Below, one piece after another: positions 7,593 to 16,736 of a DNA stretch of 58,146 bases. Below the pieces are notes generated by a model. That model made no database searches. It was not told where the DNA came from and saw nothing but the letters and a program-made list of their open reading frames with translations. The stretch covers positions 1 through 58,146 of the forward strand of contig JAEOUG010000154.1 of NCBI GenBank assembly GCA_016839445.1, in the 5' to 3' direction. The translations under genes were made by a program, and so were the position numbers. This DNA comes from Candidatus Thorarchaeota archaeon (lineage in GTDB: Archaea; Asgardarchaeota; Thorarchaeia; Thorarchaeales; Thorarchaeaceae). Each line of letters opens with the position of its first letter. Position 1 is the first letter of the stretch.

Positions 7593-8975
7593 TTACTCCA
7601 TGGTCTCCCCAGGTGTCATGTAGTAGCTGAACAGCTCTCTGAAGTCGTTGATGGCGTCCACGAGCTCCTTTCGGGAGGTTCCCTTAGAGCGCATGAACCA
7701 CCCCTGTTTCAGGGGCGATGCCCCACTGTGCAGATTCACGAGCTGTGTTGCTTCATTGATGATCTGTACAAGCTCGGGTATCTTCGGCAGTCCAAGAAGG
7801 AGTAGCAGGTCCGTAGACTCCTCTCCAGCGTGATACTGCACGTAGCATGGTGTTATCGCCGCACCAGGGGCAATGAACTTGTCAAGTGCTTCTTTCAGAT
7901 GCATGCCATACTCCGCTTTGGCTACGCTTCTCGGCCCGGACATCACGTAGTAGACGCTCTCCGCGTTGGGTTCCTCTCCGACATCGGCGTAGGAACACTC
8001 CCTGACTGCGTAGTCAATCATCTGCCTGAGCTGCTTGGGCATGCTTGCCTGATCCTGAATGAGACCGACATCTGCGTATAGCGCGGGAACGACCACTGGG
8101 TCAAGCTTGCGAGCATAGTCTGCTAGGTCGGTTGTTGGGAAGACATCCTTGTGGCTCTCCCACACACCCGGTGAGAGCATTGCCTCAACTACATCGAGGG
8201 CTAGAGGGTTCACCAGTTCTACAAACGCCTGCTCAGTCCTCGACTCACCGTCTGCGGTTTCATCTATTGTGGACGGGACATTCTTCTGGATTGAGTCGAT
8301 GTCTGCGATATCCACATTCAGTTCCTGCTGGAGATAGTCGACGCTATCTGATCTTCTCCACTGAAGAATACGCTTCAGCATCGTCCTATTGCTTAGTAGT
8401 ATTGTAAGGTCTGCACCCCTCTCCTGAAGCTGTGCTCTCAGTAACTTTGAGACAGCCCAGATTGAGTTCAAAGCCTCACTGGACTGCCCCTCAAAGGGCA
8501 GTACGCCTATTACGTAGACAAAGATCCGTCGGCCCTCTTCTTCCTGGAATCTCTGCTTGAGTAGGTCAATCAATGCAGGCGTTCCGCCGCAACCTGTGCC
8601 GCCCCCAAGGCTAGTGAATATGCAGAAGCCTGACACTCCTTCAAAGCCCAGGTTGCTCAATTGGTCGAAGATGATGTCCTTTGACTCCATGATGGCGTTA
8701 TAGCCGTCCATGAAGCGCCCGCCGACACCAATCTCGCTTGCACCATAGAGGAGGGTGTGTTCCTTCGGTATCTCATACTTCTGGCGTACCTTGGTGAGGT
8801 CTGCTCTGTCTGTATTAATGAGCAGGTAACCTCTGACTCTTGACGGAAGTCTCTTGTCGTGGCTTCTCTTCAGGTAGGATCCTACGATGTTTGAACCACA
8901 CTCGCCAATACCTATGGCGAAGACCTCAGCCGCCTTGGTTGTATCGTCGACTTCTACTGGATTTCCTCTTAGCAT
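7593..8975 (-). CDS. Divergent FtsZ/tubulin-superfamily GTPase
   Basis: The 460-residue protein carries the whole tubulin/FtsZ nucleotide-site series. T1-like loop GIGECGSN lies at 22-29, INTDRADL at 53-60 and a T3-like YGASEIGVGG at 77-86. The signature SLGGGTGCGG is at 122-131 and a guanine-site LLSNR at 193-197. A T7-like segment PTTDLADYARKLDP at 280-293 aligns with FtsZ N-x-D-x-x-D; both acids remain (Asp283, Asp286) while Asn is replaced by Thr. An insertion around residues 200-245 (WRRSDSVDYLQQELN and on) and the divergent C-terminal half separate it from canonical FtsZ. It could belong to the FtsZ-like (FtsZl) families or to CetZ-like proteins. GGAGAT precedes the ATG. It is encoded 12 bases after the long repeat protein. 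Confidence 0.9.
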   Translation of the reverse strand: MLRGNPVEVDDTTKAAEVFAIGIGECGSNIVGSYLKRSHDKRLPSRVRGYLLINTDRADLTKVRQKYEIPKEHTLLYGASEIGVGGRFMDGYNAIMESKDIIFDQLSNLGFEGVSGFCIFTSLGGGTGCGGTPALIDLLKQRFQEEEGRRIFVYVIGVLPFEGQSSEALNSIWAVSKLLRAQLQERGADLTILLSNRTMLKRILQWRRSDSVDYLQQELNVDIADIDSIQKNVPSTIDETADGESRTEQAFVELVNPLALDVVEAMLSPGVWESHKDVFPTTDLADYARKLDPVVVPALYADVGLIQDQASMPKQLRQMIDYAVRECSYADVGEEPNAESVYYVMSGPRSVAKAEYGMHLKEALDKFIAPGAAITPCYVQYHAGEESTDLLLLLGLPKIPELVQIINEATQLVNLHSGASPLKQGWFMRSKGTSRKELVDAINDFRELFSYYMTPGETME

Positions 8976-8987
8976 TGGTAGTATCTC

Positions 8988-11681
8988 CTAAGCTTTCCCT
9001 CTGGTATCAACCATTGTCTGGGCCAGTTCTCTGATAGCCCAGACCAAGTAGGAACTGATGTCCTCTCTGCTGTACGTTTCCTTGATTTGTCTGATCTTGT
9101 CATCGATGAACTTGTCGCGTTCTTCGACCCGGGATGAAGGACTGAACCCGGTCATGTACATCCTGAGCGACTTGTGCCAGTCGTCCATTGCTACAGCCTT
9201 GTCAAGCCACTTGCCCCTCATATCTTCCAGCTCGTGGAAGCAGGATATGGCCTTGGGCAGCGACTCTGCCTTCTTCAGGTCGGCTGCAAGTGTGTTCATC
9301 CGCTTGACATCAAAGACGATCTTGCTGAAGTCATCAGAGTGTCTCTCGATGACGCGTTCTATGGTAGAGAAGTACTGACTCTTCTTCTTCAGCTGCGCGC
9401 TGTAATCCTGTGCGCTCTTGTCCGCAATACCCTTGATGACATCTAGCATTTCTTCCTGGATACTTGCCAACGTGAGGCATACATCCAGCGCTTCGTTCAC
9501 ATGCGGGGTGTCCGTCTGCAGCTTCATGGGTACTTGGTCAAGCAGCACCTTGAGCCTCTCTACGAACTCCGACATCCCTTGATCCTCAAAGAGCTGCACA
9601 GCGTCCTTGATCTGCTCATAGGCTTCGTCAACACGGTCTCTGATCTTCTTGTGGACCTTCTTGGAGGTCGTGAGGCTCTCGAGCTTGTCGAATGCATCCG
9701 CAGCCTCCTCCAGTTCGCTGGGAGGATTCTTCTGCAAGTCATGGAGCATGTCGAGTTCTTTCTCCACCTTCACGCCAATGCTCTTGGCCTTCTCAAGAGA
9801 TGTGACCAGTGAGTCCACCTCGACCTTGAGCTGTTCGATGACCTTGGAAGAGATCTTCTTCTCGTAAATCTCTATCATCTTCCTGGCAATTGCGGGTAGA
9901 CTGAACACATTCTCCGCTGCAACTCCCACACTGTTCAGCTCGCTTATGGCCTCCTGTACGTCTGGAGGTATCTCGACGCCTGCGCCCATAAGCTTGGCAG
10001 CCGCGAGCCGAATCTTCACACCCAGGCGATAACGCAGGTTCTCAAGGGAGTCCTTGGCCTTCGCCAGAATGGACTCCTTTATCGATCGCATCTCTGACTT
10101 AATCTCAGAGAAGTCGTCCATCTTCTGAATGCGCTCTGAACCCTCGTCTAGGCTCACTACAATAGGCATGAAGATCTCGGCATACGCCGGTTTGATTGTC
10201 TGCAGGTCCATTACAATGGCGTCTATTTCCTGCTGACATGCATCTCTGAATGTGGCTACACCGCTCTCAACGGCTTCACGAAGTGTCTTCAGAGACTCGA
10301 GAAGGAAGACCACTCCTCCCTCCATCTCTTCCACCTTCGGCGCTTTCTTGCTCAGTTGTGCGTGATCCAATACCCTGTCTGCTGAGGTGGCCAGCTCATT
10401 GAACCTTGTGATGTAATTGCGGATGGAATCTTTGATTACGCGACGGTGATTGTCATCCATTGCCTTGGCCTTGAGGTAGATGCGGACCATCTCGTCCACG
10501 TCAGCTTCCTTTAGGCTCTTCTTCGACTCTGTAATGAACTTCCGGACCGCAGAAACGTCCTTTATGCCAGCGTCATCTGCGAAATCGAGTGCCTTCTCAA
10601 CATCATCTAGCAGCTCAAAGACTTGCTCTCTGAGGGCGATCTTGACCTGTCCTTCCCATTCGACCATTAGCTGGTAGCTGGACAGGAGTCCTGCAATGCC
10701 CTCTCCCTCTACAGAAACCGTTGGGGGGGTTGGAATCACGTCGGAGGTAGTCGGAATCCCTCCGTCAACGATCTTCTGTGTCACCTCGTGCTTGATGTTG
10801 ATAATCTTGTCACGAAGCATGTTGGCCATTTTGACCTTGGCGGAGTGGAGTTGATTCTCTAGGCTGACCAGCTCGGTCAGCGTCTGAGCCTTCGAGCCAT
10901 CTCTCGCCAGTATACGAAGCTGCTGTGTGAACTCCATCGGGAGTTCAAGACCAAGCCTTGAGGAGGTCTCCACCGAAGCCTGCAATGATTCGGTGTCGCT
11001 CACGAGCGAGTTGCTGAGCATCCGACTGACTTCGTCCTTCCTGCCATCGAGATACTCCCTATCCGTCATCAGCTTGTCATTCAAGATTGTGAGGTCTTTC
11101 AGGGACATGCCCGCCACTTCTTCTGTGGCCACAGTTGTAGCCACCTCACTCTTGTCGATTGTAATGTGCCTCTCGTACGTATCTACTGTGGCTTTGTTCT
11201 CATCAAGGACTCCCTTTACCTCTCTGGCGAAGTCCTCGTAGACTACCAGATATTGCTTCGAAAACGCTTTCGCGAAGTCATATAGCTTTGAGAAGTCTTG
11301 AAGGTCTCCTGCACCAATCCCTGGGAAGTTGATAGCGGCAATGGCCTTCGTTTCTGCAGGCTTCAGTTCCTGTATCTTAGGAACAATGGCCAGAGCATCC
11401 TTGTGCTCTTTTCTGAAGTGCTCGGCGAAGTCGCGAGTGGCCCTCATGAAGTCATCTTCGAGTTCACTTGAGGTCTTATCGACCTCCGTCTGAACCTTCC
11501 TCTTTTTCATGAAACCTGCTGATGTCAGGTCGTTCTCAAGCTTGCTTAGATTAGCAAAGATATCGTAAAGGTGACGTACTTGACGATTGGCTTGCTCCTC
11601 CATCGTAGGATTGACTGATGTGAGAATACCCTTGAGTTCAGCAAACCTATCCAGTTCGCGTCGCCATCCATGGCTGTCCAT
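8988..11681 (-). CDS. Large helical/coiled-coil repeat protein, first gene of tubulin-like operon
   Basis: The protein has about 897 residues, is rich in Glu, Lys, Leu and Ala, is almost entirely helical, and has no signal peptide or membrane segment. A degenerate unit recurs: a small residue, then a G-[VIL]-x turn and a long helix. Examples are RLGLELPMEF near 243, DDAGIKDVSAV near 370, GAGVEIPPDV near 567, SIGVKVEKEL near 635 and DQGMSEFVERL near 701. The last three are spaced by about 65-70 residues. This suggests a spectrin-like or solenoid rod. The track start at 11801 adds 40 residues; GGAGGT seven bases before the ATG at 11681 decides for the shorter form. A TATA-like CTTAAG at 11725-11730 may be its promoter. 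Function unknown; a scaffold or filament-binding role is inferred from context. Confidence 0.88.
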   Translation of the reverse strand: MDSHGWRRELDRFAELKGILTSVNPTMEEQANRQVRHLYDIFANLSKLENDLTSAGFMKKRKVQTEVDKTSSELEDDFMRATRDFAEHFRKEHKDALAIVPKIQELKPAETKAIAAINFPGIGAGDLQDFSKLYDFAKAFSKQYLVVYEDFAREVKGVLDENKATVDTYERHITIDKSEVATTVATEEVAGMSLKDLTILNDKLMTDREYLDGRKDEVSRMLSNSLVSDTESLQASVETSSRLGLELPMEFTQQLRILARDGSKAQTLTELVSLENQLHSAKVKMANMLRDKIINIKHEVTQKIVDGGIPTTSDVIPTPPTVSVEGEGIAGLLSSYQLMVEWEGQVKIALREQVFELLDDVEKALDFADDAGIKDVSAVRKFITESKKSLKEADVDEMVRIYLKAKAMDDNHRRVIKDSIRNYITRFNELATSADRVLDHAQLSKKAPKVEEMEGGVVFLLESLKTLREAVESGVATFRDACQQEIDAIVMDLQTIKPAYAEIFMPIVVSLDEGSERIQKMDDFSEIKSEMRSIKESILAKAKDSLENLRYRLGVKIRLAAAKLMGAGVEIPPDVQEAISELNSVGVAAENVFSLPAIARKMIEIYEKKISSKVIEQLKVEVDSLVTSLEKAKSIGVKVEKELDMLHDLQKNPPSELEEAADAFDKLESLTTSKKVHKKIRDRVDEAYEQIKDAVQLFEDQGMSEFVERLKVLLDQVPMKLQTDTPHVNEALDVCLTLASIQEEMLDVIKGIADKSAQDYSAQLKKKSQYFSTIERVIERHSDDFSKIVFDVKRMNTLAADLKKAESLPKAISCFHELEDMRGKWLDKAVAMDDWHKSLRMYMTGFSPSSRVEERDKFIDDKIRQIKETYSREDISSYLVWAIRELAQTMVDTRGKA

Positions 11682-11893
11682 AAGACCTACCTCCGTCTGG
11701 TGTGGCTGTGAATTCCTAGTATGTCTTAAGTTCTTTTTCTGTCGGTCCTCCCTTTTCAAAGAATGTGCTACGTATTGAACCATCTCGACGGGCTCTGACA
11801 TTCTGGAGGCGAAATCTTGTGCAGAGGGAAACTGCCTTAAGGACTCCTCCTGCCACTAACCCAACTAATGCCTCCCCCTGAGGCGATAGACCG

Positions 11894-13786
11894 ATGGAAG
11901 GTAGTAATGATTCTGCTCACGTCAGCTACGAGACCGTCACCAAGCTCGATGTCGATGCCATTGACCTAGCCTACGATGATCGGTTCCTCTATGCGGCCTG
12001 TAGAGACCAGAGGGTCCGGGTCTGGTCAAAGGAGAGCTGGCAGCTCGTGGCTGAGCTCGGAGAGACTGCAACCGAGCCGCTCGCAGTCGATGTAGACGAA
12101 ACGCAGGTCTACGCAACTTGTGAGAAGAGAGTCTACGTGTGGAACAAGGAATCATGGGGCATGATGGGATGGTTTGAGCTGTCCTATCAAGCCGTGGCGG
12201 CTACTCTTTACGGTGACTACTTCTTCGTCGGAGCAAGAGATGGCCGGCTTGTGTCGATTCAAAAAGACCCACCCCACGACACTAACAGCTGGCAATTGCA
12301 TAAGTCTGACATCACGAGTCTCTGGTCTGATGACAGGATAATCTGTACGAGTACGCGTAAGGAGGAGCCAAGGGTGTGGCTCAAGGCAAAGGATGCTGCC
12401 CCCTCCGAGCTGGCCCGTTTGGACATGAAGGGCAAGAGCGGGGTTGTGTCGGGGAACAGCGAGTTCGTTCTGGTCGGTACGGGATCGGGAGAGATTGAGG
12501 TATATGATAGAGTTGAATACAAACTTGTGAAGACATTGGAGCCAGAGAAATCACAGCCGGTTCACTCACTCTGGGTTAGCAATTACTACCTCGTCTCAGC
12601 GTCAGCTAATGGCACCCTTGTGCTCTGGGATCTTAAGCTGGGAGAGGAGGTGGGGGCCGTTGCTCTTGAAGGGCAGAGAGTCCAGTGGGTCAACGCTGAC
12701 CACGACCTTCTCTACGTGGCAACCAGCGGAGGTATCTTTGTCATTCGGCTGGTTGCAGGAGGGAGGCCGCTGGATGTCTGCTCAGAGGGGCCTGTTCTGT
12801 GGAAAGACAGCCTGCTGAAGACCTCTCCCTATGATGTTCTGGAAAGCGCAATCCAACTCGAGAAGCGGGGCGATGAATGCTATCAAGATGGCGTCTTTCA
12901 TGAAGCCGTCAAGGAGTATGAGAACGCTTTGCAGCTGCTCATCGACAACACACATGCTCTTCTTGAAGTTCCAGAGGAACGGCAGATGCTGACCGATGAA
13001 CTCAATGATAAGCTCGGAAAGGCGCTTCTGCGGTCAAAGATGGAAGAGATCAGCGTTCTGAGTCACGACATCCGGCAGTTGTCAGAGGAGCTCGAAGTCA
13101 AGAAGCGGACCGACATGGAGCCTGAAGAGGTCGAGAATCTCTGGGCATCGGCAGGCAGAGCTATCAAGGAGAGCAGGGTTCTTTCAGAAGCCCAGGCCAG
13201 TGACATGCTCAGCTACCAGCTAACCAACCTTGTTGACTCTCTAGACCAGGAACTTCAACGAGCCATGGACAGATACACAGACTTCCGCGAGACCATCAAT
13301 CAGGCCTTGGCCCTCACGCGACGTATCTCCAATGAATGGAGATGGATGGAAAGGAAGCGGACAACGCTCAATGAGCGGCGGGACTATCTTCGGGGCGCAA
13401 TGGACAAACTGGCCGAGGCCCTGAAAGACTCGGAAGAAGACAGCGAAGTCCACAAGGTTCTCTCAGGAGCTCTCGAGGAGTACAGGCGGCTCCACTCGCA
13501 AATCGAGAGAATAGTGAAATCTCGTGATGATGATTCTGCTGGCACAACACTGGAGAAGGAAGAAGCCAGAGAAGTCATTGAAGGGCTGCTCAATGTCCTG
13601 CCGAAGAGGATAGCCGCATGCAGGGCTATCAAAGATGAAAGACAGAGAGAACTCGAACTCGGCCGGATTCTCTCGGCGCTGGATGAAGCAATGGAGACTG
13701 CATCATCGTTCAAGATGTCGAAAGAGAAGGACGCCATTGAGAAGTTCATGAATGATTTGAAGCCCGAGCCCGGCCAGGGCGCCTAG
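11894..13786 (+). CDS. WD40 beta-propeller protein with MIT/TPR-like helical segment and coiled coil
   Basis: Residues about 10-295 (of 630) form roughly seven WD40-like blades: VRVWSKESW, VYVWNKESW, LVSIQK, PRVWLKAKD, IEVYDR, LVLWDLKLGE and FVIRLVAGG mark successive blade ends. Residues about 310-400 contain AIQLEKRGDECYQDGVFHE and a following EYENALQLL helix, matching the helix pattern of MIT domains (a single TPR is the alternative). The remaining 230 residues are charged helices with coiled-coil character. No signal peptide or membrane segment is seen, so it is cytoplasmic. It is transcribed divergently from the tubulin-like operon across a 212-base region and converges on the TPR gene with a four-base overlap at their ends. 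Confidence 0.88.
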   Translation: MEGSNDSAHVSYETVTKLDVDAIDLAYDDRFLYAACRDQRVRVWSKESWQLVAELGETATEPLAVDVDETQVYATCEKRVYVWNKESWGMMGWFELSYQAVAATLYGDYFFVGARDGRLVSIQKDPPHDTNSWQLHKSDITSLWSDDRIICTSTRKEEPRVWLKAKDAAPSELARLDMKGKSGVVSGNSEFVLVGTGSGEIEVYDRVEYKLVKTLEPEKSQPVHSLWVSNYYLVSASANGTLVLWDLKLGEEVGAVALEGQRVQWVNADHDLLYVATSGGIFVIRLVAGGRPLDVCSEGPVLWKDSLLKTSPYDVLESAIQLEKRGDECYQDGVFHEAVKEYENALQLLIDNTHALLEVPEERQMLTDELNDKLGKALLRSKMEEISVLSHDIRQLSEELEVKKRTDMEPEEVENLWASAGRAIKESRVLSEAQASDMLSYQLTNLVDSLDQELQRAMDRYTDFRETINQALALTRRISNEWRWMERKRTTLNERRDYLRGAMDKLAEALKDSEEDSEVHKVLSGALEEYRRLHSQIERIVKSRDDDSAGTTLEKEEAREVIEGLLNVLPKRIAACRAIKDERQRELELGRILSALDEAMETASSFKMSKEKDAIEKFMNDLKPEPGQGA

Positions 13787-14412
13787 CTGGCCACAATTCC
13801 GTCTAGAAAGGGGTAGTCTTCCTCGAGTTCTTCGTCTCTCACGAGGTCCAGCCACTCGTCTGCCAGGATTGAGAGTGAAGGATCTAGAGACACCGCGTAT
13901 TCAGCTGCCTCGATGGCTGAACCATAGTCATCAAAGACTAGGTGGCACACTGCAAGATTGTACCACGAGATTGCAGAATTGGGATTCAGATCAAGCGACT
14001 TCTGAATCGCGTCAATAGCTTCCTCCCACTCCTCCTCGGCAATCAGAGCCGTAGCTAGCAGTTCCCACTCTCTAATCTTCTTCGGATGGATTCTCAGGCC
14101 TTCACGAAGTGCGCCAATACCCTCCGCATTCTCGTTGAGCAGGAGATGAAGGTAACCCTTGTCCGTCCATAGTGTGGAGGAGCTTGGATCGATTCTGACC
14201 AGATTGTCTAGGGCCTCGATTGCCATTCTTCCATTTCCGAGTTCAAGATTGCAGGACACGATTCCTTCCCAAGCTCTCACGCTCTTTGGGTCGAAGCCAA
14301 GACCTCTTCTGTACTCGCGGATGGCCTCCAGATAGCGCTTCTTCTTCTGGAGGTCTCTAGCCTGCTCTAGGCAAGTATCCGCTCCATCACAAGCGCTCCG
14401 AGGTGCTCTCAT
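13783..14412 (-). CDS. TPR-repeat protein
   Basis: The 209-residue protein consists of about four or five tetratricopeptide repeats, for example YLEAIREYRRGLGFDPKSVR, WTDKGYLHLLLNENAEGIG, WEEAIDAIQKSLDLNPNSA and WYNLAVCHLVFDDYGSAIE. An acidic C-terminus follows. TPR solenoids act as protein-binding scaffolds; no partner is named by the sequence. A Cys pair near the N-terminus (CDGADTC) is unremarkable. Its start overlaps the stop of the upstream 14409-15104 gene by an ATGA, so the two are translationally coupled. Its stop overlaps that of the WD40 gene. It may belong to the neighbouring cytoskeletal cluster or to the membrane-protein transcript. Confidence 0.9.
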   Translation of the reverse strand: MRAPRSACDGADTCLEQARDLQKKKRYLEAIREYRRGLGFDPKSVRAWEGIVSCNLELGNGRMAIEALDNLVRIDPSSSTLWTDKGYLHLLLNENAEGIGALREGLRIHPKKIREWELLATALIAEEEWEEAIDAIQKSLDLNPNSAISWYNLAVCHLVFDDYGSAIEAAEYAVSLDPSLSILADEWLDLVRDEELEEDYPFLDGIVAS

Positions 14413-15104
14413 TCAATCCTGCTCCGTATACTCATATGGTTCTCGTATGGAGCTGTCCGGCAGGCGAACCAAGAAAAAGCTTGTTCTGAAAGCATTGATT
14501 GCGAGTTGTCTCTTTCGTGGGATTGCATGGAGGAAATCGCCCTTCCCACCTCGACTCGAATCACATTGGTGACACACTGAGGGCCCGCACCTGGCGGGTC
14601 GGGGTCCGTGGTAGCATTGGCGTCTGCATTTGAGTACAGACCATCTTCAGGGAGAAACATCAGCCTGAACCCTTCTGAGTAACTAGGCACAAGGTCACCC
14701 TCGAAACCGAAAGCTATCACCATGTCACCTTGGAGGTCATAGTAGCTCTGGTTCGGATAGACCTTCGAGTACGGGAATGTCTGATTGTAGCCGTCCAGCG
14801 CAATGACTGTTACGTTGTCAGACTCAGCCATCCCTCCGACCAGGTCCACTAGGTCCGAGACCCTGACTCCCTGGTATGTTCCGTTTCCTCCAATGTTCCC
14901 TAGGCGATTCTGGTATGCACCCAAACGGGTGATGACGTCCCCCTGTAGCATTTCTTGGAGAGTCACGTTCACCTCTGACTCTCCTACTAGCATGACTGCT
15001 GGCGGGTCTGGGGGGTCTACTTGGAGGTCTTGGAGTATGGAAATAGCTACAAGAACTCCTCCCGAAACGAGCAAGACCCCGAGGAGGAACCCGTAGAGCA
15101 TCTT
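14409..15104 (-). CDS. Membrane-anchored protein with molybdopterin-oxidoreductase-like domain
   Basis: An N-terminal hydrophobic helix (GFLLGVLLVSGGVLVAISIL) is followed by a domain of about 150 residues outside the membrane with several N-x-S/T sites. The run YQGVRVSDLVDLVGG, then VTVIALDGYNQTFPYS and a later MFLPEDG, resembles the sulfite-oxidase-type molybdopterin-binding fold. That fold also occurs in archaeal surface proteins that bind no cofactor, and I see no clear Moco cysteine. The last 45 residues look unstructured. The track start (GTG 15152) lies upstream of the transcription start predicted from a TATA-like CTTTTATC at 15161-15168, so ATG 15104 (231 residues) is chosen. Family assignment is tentative. 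Confidence 0.72.
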   Translation of the reverse strand, partial: KMLYGFLLGVLLVSGGVLVAISILQDLQVDPPDPPAVMLVGESEVNVTLQEMLQGDVITRLGAYQNRLGNIGGNGTYQGVRVSDLVDLVGGMAESDNVTVIALDGYNQTFPYSKVYPNQSYYDLQGDMVIAFGFEGDLVPSYSEGFRLMFLPEDGLYSNADANATTDPDPPGAGPQCVTNVIRVEVGRAISSMQSHERDNSQSMLSEQAFSWFACRTAPYENHMSIRSRIE

Positions 15105-15252
15105 CTGTCCTGAGTCCAAGTGAATCAGTCCTCGATATGAAAGGCGAAACACATCGTGAGGATAAAAGAGTTGGGAAAGGGTTGAACTGAGGGTGGTGCG
15201 CGGCTGCCCTTATTCCCCCTAGAATGTCATACCCCTCAGTGCTTATAGCCAC

Positions 15253-15633
15253 CTAGAGAACTGCGATGGCTTCAATCTCGATGCCTACATCTTTCGGTAG
15301 TCTTGCTACCTGCACCGCAGCCCTTGCCGGAGGTGGGTCGGAGAACCATTTCTTGTACTCCTCATTCATCTCTCCGAAGTCATTCATATCTCTGAGAAAG
15401 ACCGTCACCTTCGCAACTCGCTCGATAGATGAGCCTGCCGCCTCAATGACAGCCTTCAGGTTTGTGAGGCACTGTTTGGTCTGCTCAGTGATTGTTCCGG
15501 TAACCAGCTCTCCTGAGGCAGGGTCAGCTGGGATCTGGCCTGAACAGAAGACAAGTCCATTCGCCTTGATTCCCTGCGAGTATGGTCCGATTGCCTTAGG
15601 AGCACGATCCGTGGTAACTCTATCAATGGTCAT
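15253..15633 (-). CDS. ridA: RidA/YjgF/YER057c family enamine/imine deaminase
   Basis: The 126-residue protein hydrolyses reactive 2-aminoacrylate-type enamines to ketoacids and ammonia. Family marks are [41 protein letters not shown] and [13 protein letters not shown] with the key Arg, ending IEIEAIAVL. The track start at 15729 would overlap carbamate kinase and adds 32 unrelated residues, so ATG 15633 is correct and gives the normal family length. A TATA-like ACATATATGC at 15663-15672, inside the end of the upstream gene, would place the transcription start about 10 bases before this ATG. Confidence 0.93.
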   Translation of the reverse strand: MTIDRVTTDRAPKAIGPYSQGIKANGLVFCSGQIPADPASGELVTGTITEQTKQCLTNLKAVIEAAGSSIERVAKVTVFLRDMNDFGEMNEEYKKWFSDPPPARAAVQVARLPKDVGIEIEAIAVL

Positions 15634-15685
15634 ATTGATCAAGTTGCTACAGCCGCTGCTTGAGCATATATGTAGCGGTTTCAGT

Positions 15686-16660
15686 CTATCTCCTTTCGGG
15701 CGGAGGTGGAACTGCGAAGCCGGCCACAATCCTGGTACCAGTTTCGCCGTTAAGCGCTCTTGTGATATTGGGTGGGTCTGTGATTATTGCCATCTCACCG
15801 CCGTTCTTGATGAACTCCACACAGGCCTCAATCTTCGGCAGCATGCTGCCGGGTGAGAAGTGTCCTTCTTCGATGTATCGTTGTGCCTGAATGTGGTCCA
15901 TCTTGTCAATAGCTTGTTCGTTGTCCTTGCCGTAGTTCAAGTACGCCTTCTCCACTGCCGTGGAGATCAAAAGGACATCAGCGTCAAGGCCTGTCGCCAA
16001 TAGGCTTGATGCCCTGTCTTTATCAATTACCGCGGCTACACCTTCGAGATTTCCCTCGCTATCAGCCACAACAGGAATGCCTCCTCCTCCGACTGCGTAG
16101 ACCACAATACCATCTTCAATCAGAGCCTTGATTGCTGGAAGCTCGATGATCTCCTTTGGAATGGGAGACGCTACAACGCGACGCCAGCCTCGGCCGGCGT
16201 CTTCCCTTATCTGCCATCCTTCCTTTTCCGCCTTCTCTTTAGCATCCTTCTCATCCATGAACGATCCAATTGGCTTTGCAGGATCCTCAAACGCTGGGTC
16301 GTCCTTGCTAACTCTCACCTGGGTCACTACAGAGACTGCGTGCTTGAGCATGTTTCTCTTGTGGAACTCGTTGTAGAGGGATCGCTGAATCATATAGCCT
16401 ATGGCTCCCTGTGTGTCGGCGCCACAGTAGTCCAGGGGCACTGGATGCAGTTCGTGCTCTGCGAGTTCAGAACGCCTCAGAATGAAGCCAACTTGCGGCC
16501 CGTTTCCCGAGGTAATAACGACCTCCCAGCCCTGCTGAATCATGTCTGCTATGTGTTTACACGTTTCCGCCGTAGCTGCATACTGATCAGGGACTGTCTT
16601 GTGTTGCTTGTCTTTTATGAGGCTATTCCCGCCAATCGCCACAACTGCCTTCTTGGACAT
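15686..16660 (-). CDS. arcC: Carbamate kinase
   Basis: The enzyme transfers phosphate between carbamoyl phosphate and ADP, making ATP in arginine or agmatine breakdown, or carbamoyl phosphate in the reverse direction. The 324-residue sequence has [10 protein letters not shown] at the N-terminus, [68 protein letters not shown] and the end motif GETGTRIV, all characteristic of the family. It lies upstream of ridA on the same strand. No arginine deiminase or ornithine carbamoyltransferase is nearby, so the pathway context is missing from this window. Confidence 0.95.
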   Translation of the reverse strand: MSKKAVVAIGGNSLIKDKQHKTVPDQYAATAETCKHIADMIQQGWEVVITSGNGPQVGFILRRSELAEHELHPVPLDYCGADTQGAIGYMIQRSLYNEFHKRNMLKHAVSVVTQVRVSKDDPAFEDPAKPIGSFMDEKDAKEKAEKEGWQIREDAGRGWRRVVASPIPKEIIELPAIKALIEDGIVVYAVGGGGIPVVADSEGNLEGVAAVIDKDRASSLLATGLDADVLLISTAVEKAYLNYGKDNEQAIDKMDHIQAQRYIEEGHFSPGSMLPKIEACVEFIKNGGEMAIITDPPNITRALNGETGTRIVAGFAVPPPPERR

Positions 16661-16736
16661 AGTATATCATCTCTCTGAAACTGGGGACCGAGTGAAGAGT
16701 CTGTTCCTACTTAAAAGAATGGGTTTGAGCTGGACC

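Noticed and set aside
15634-15729. N-terminal extension of RidA in the track
   Set aside because: It would overlap the carbamate kinase end and has no counterpart in the family, which begins at the ATG at 15633.
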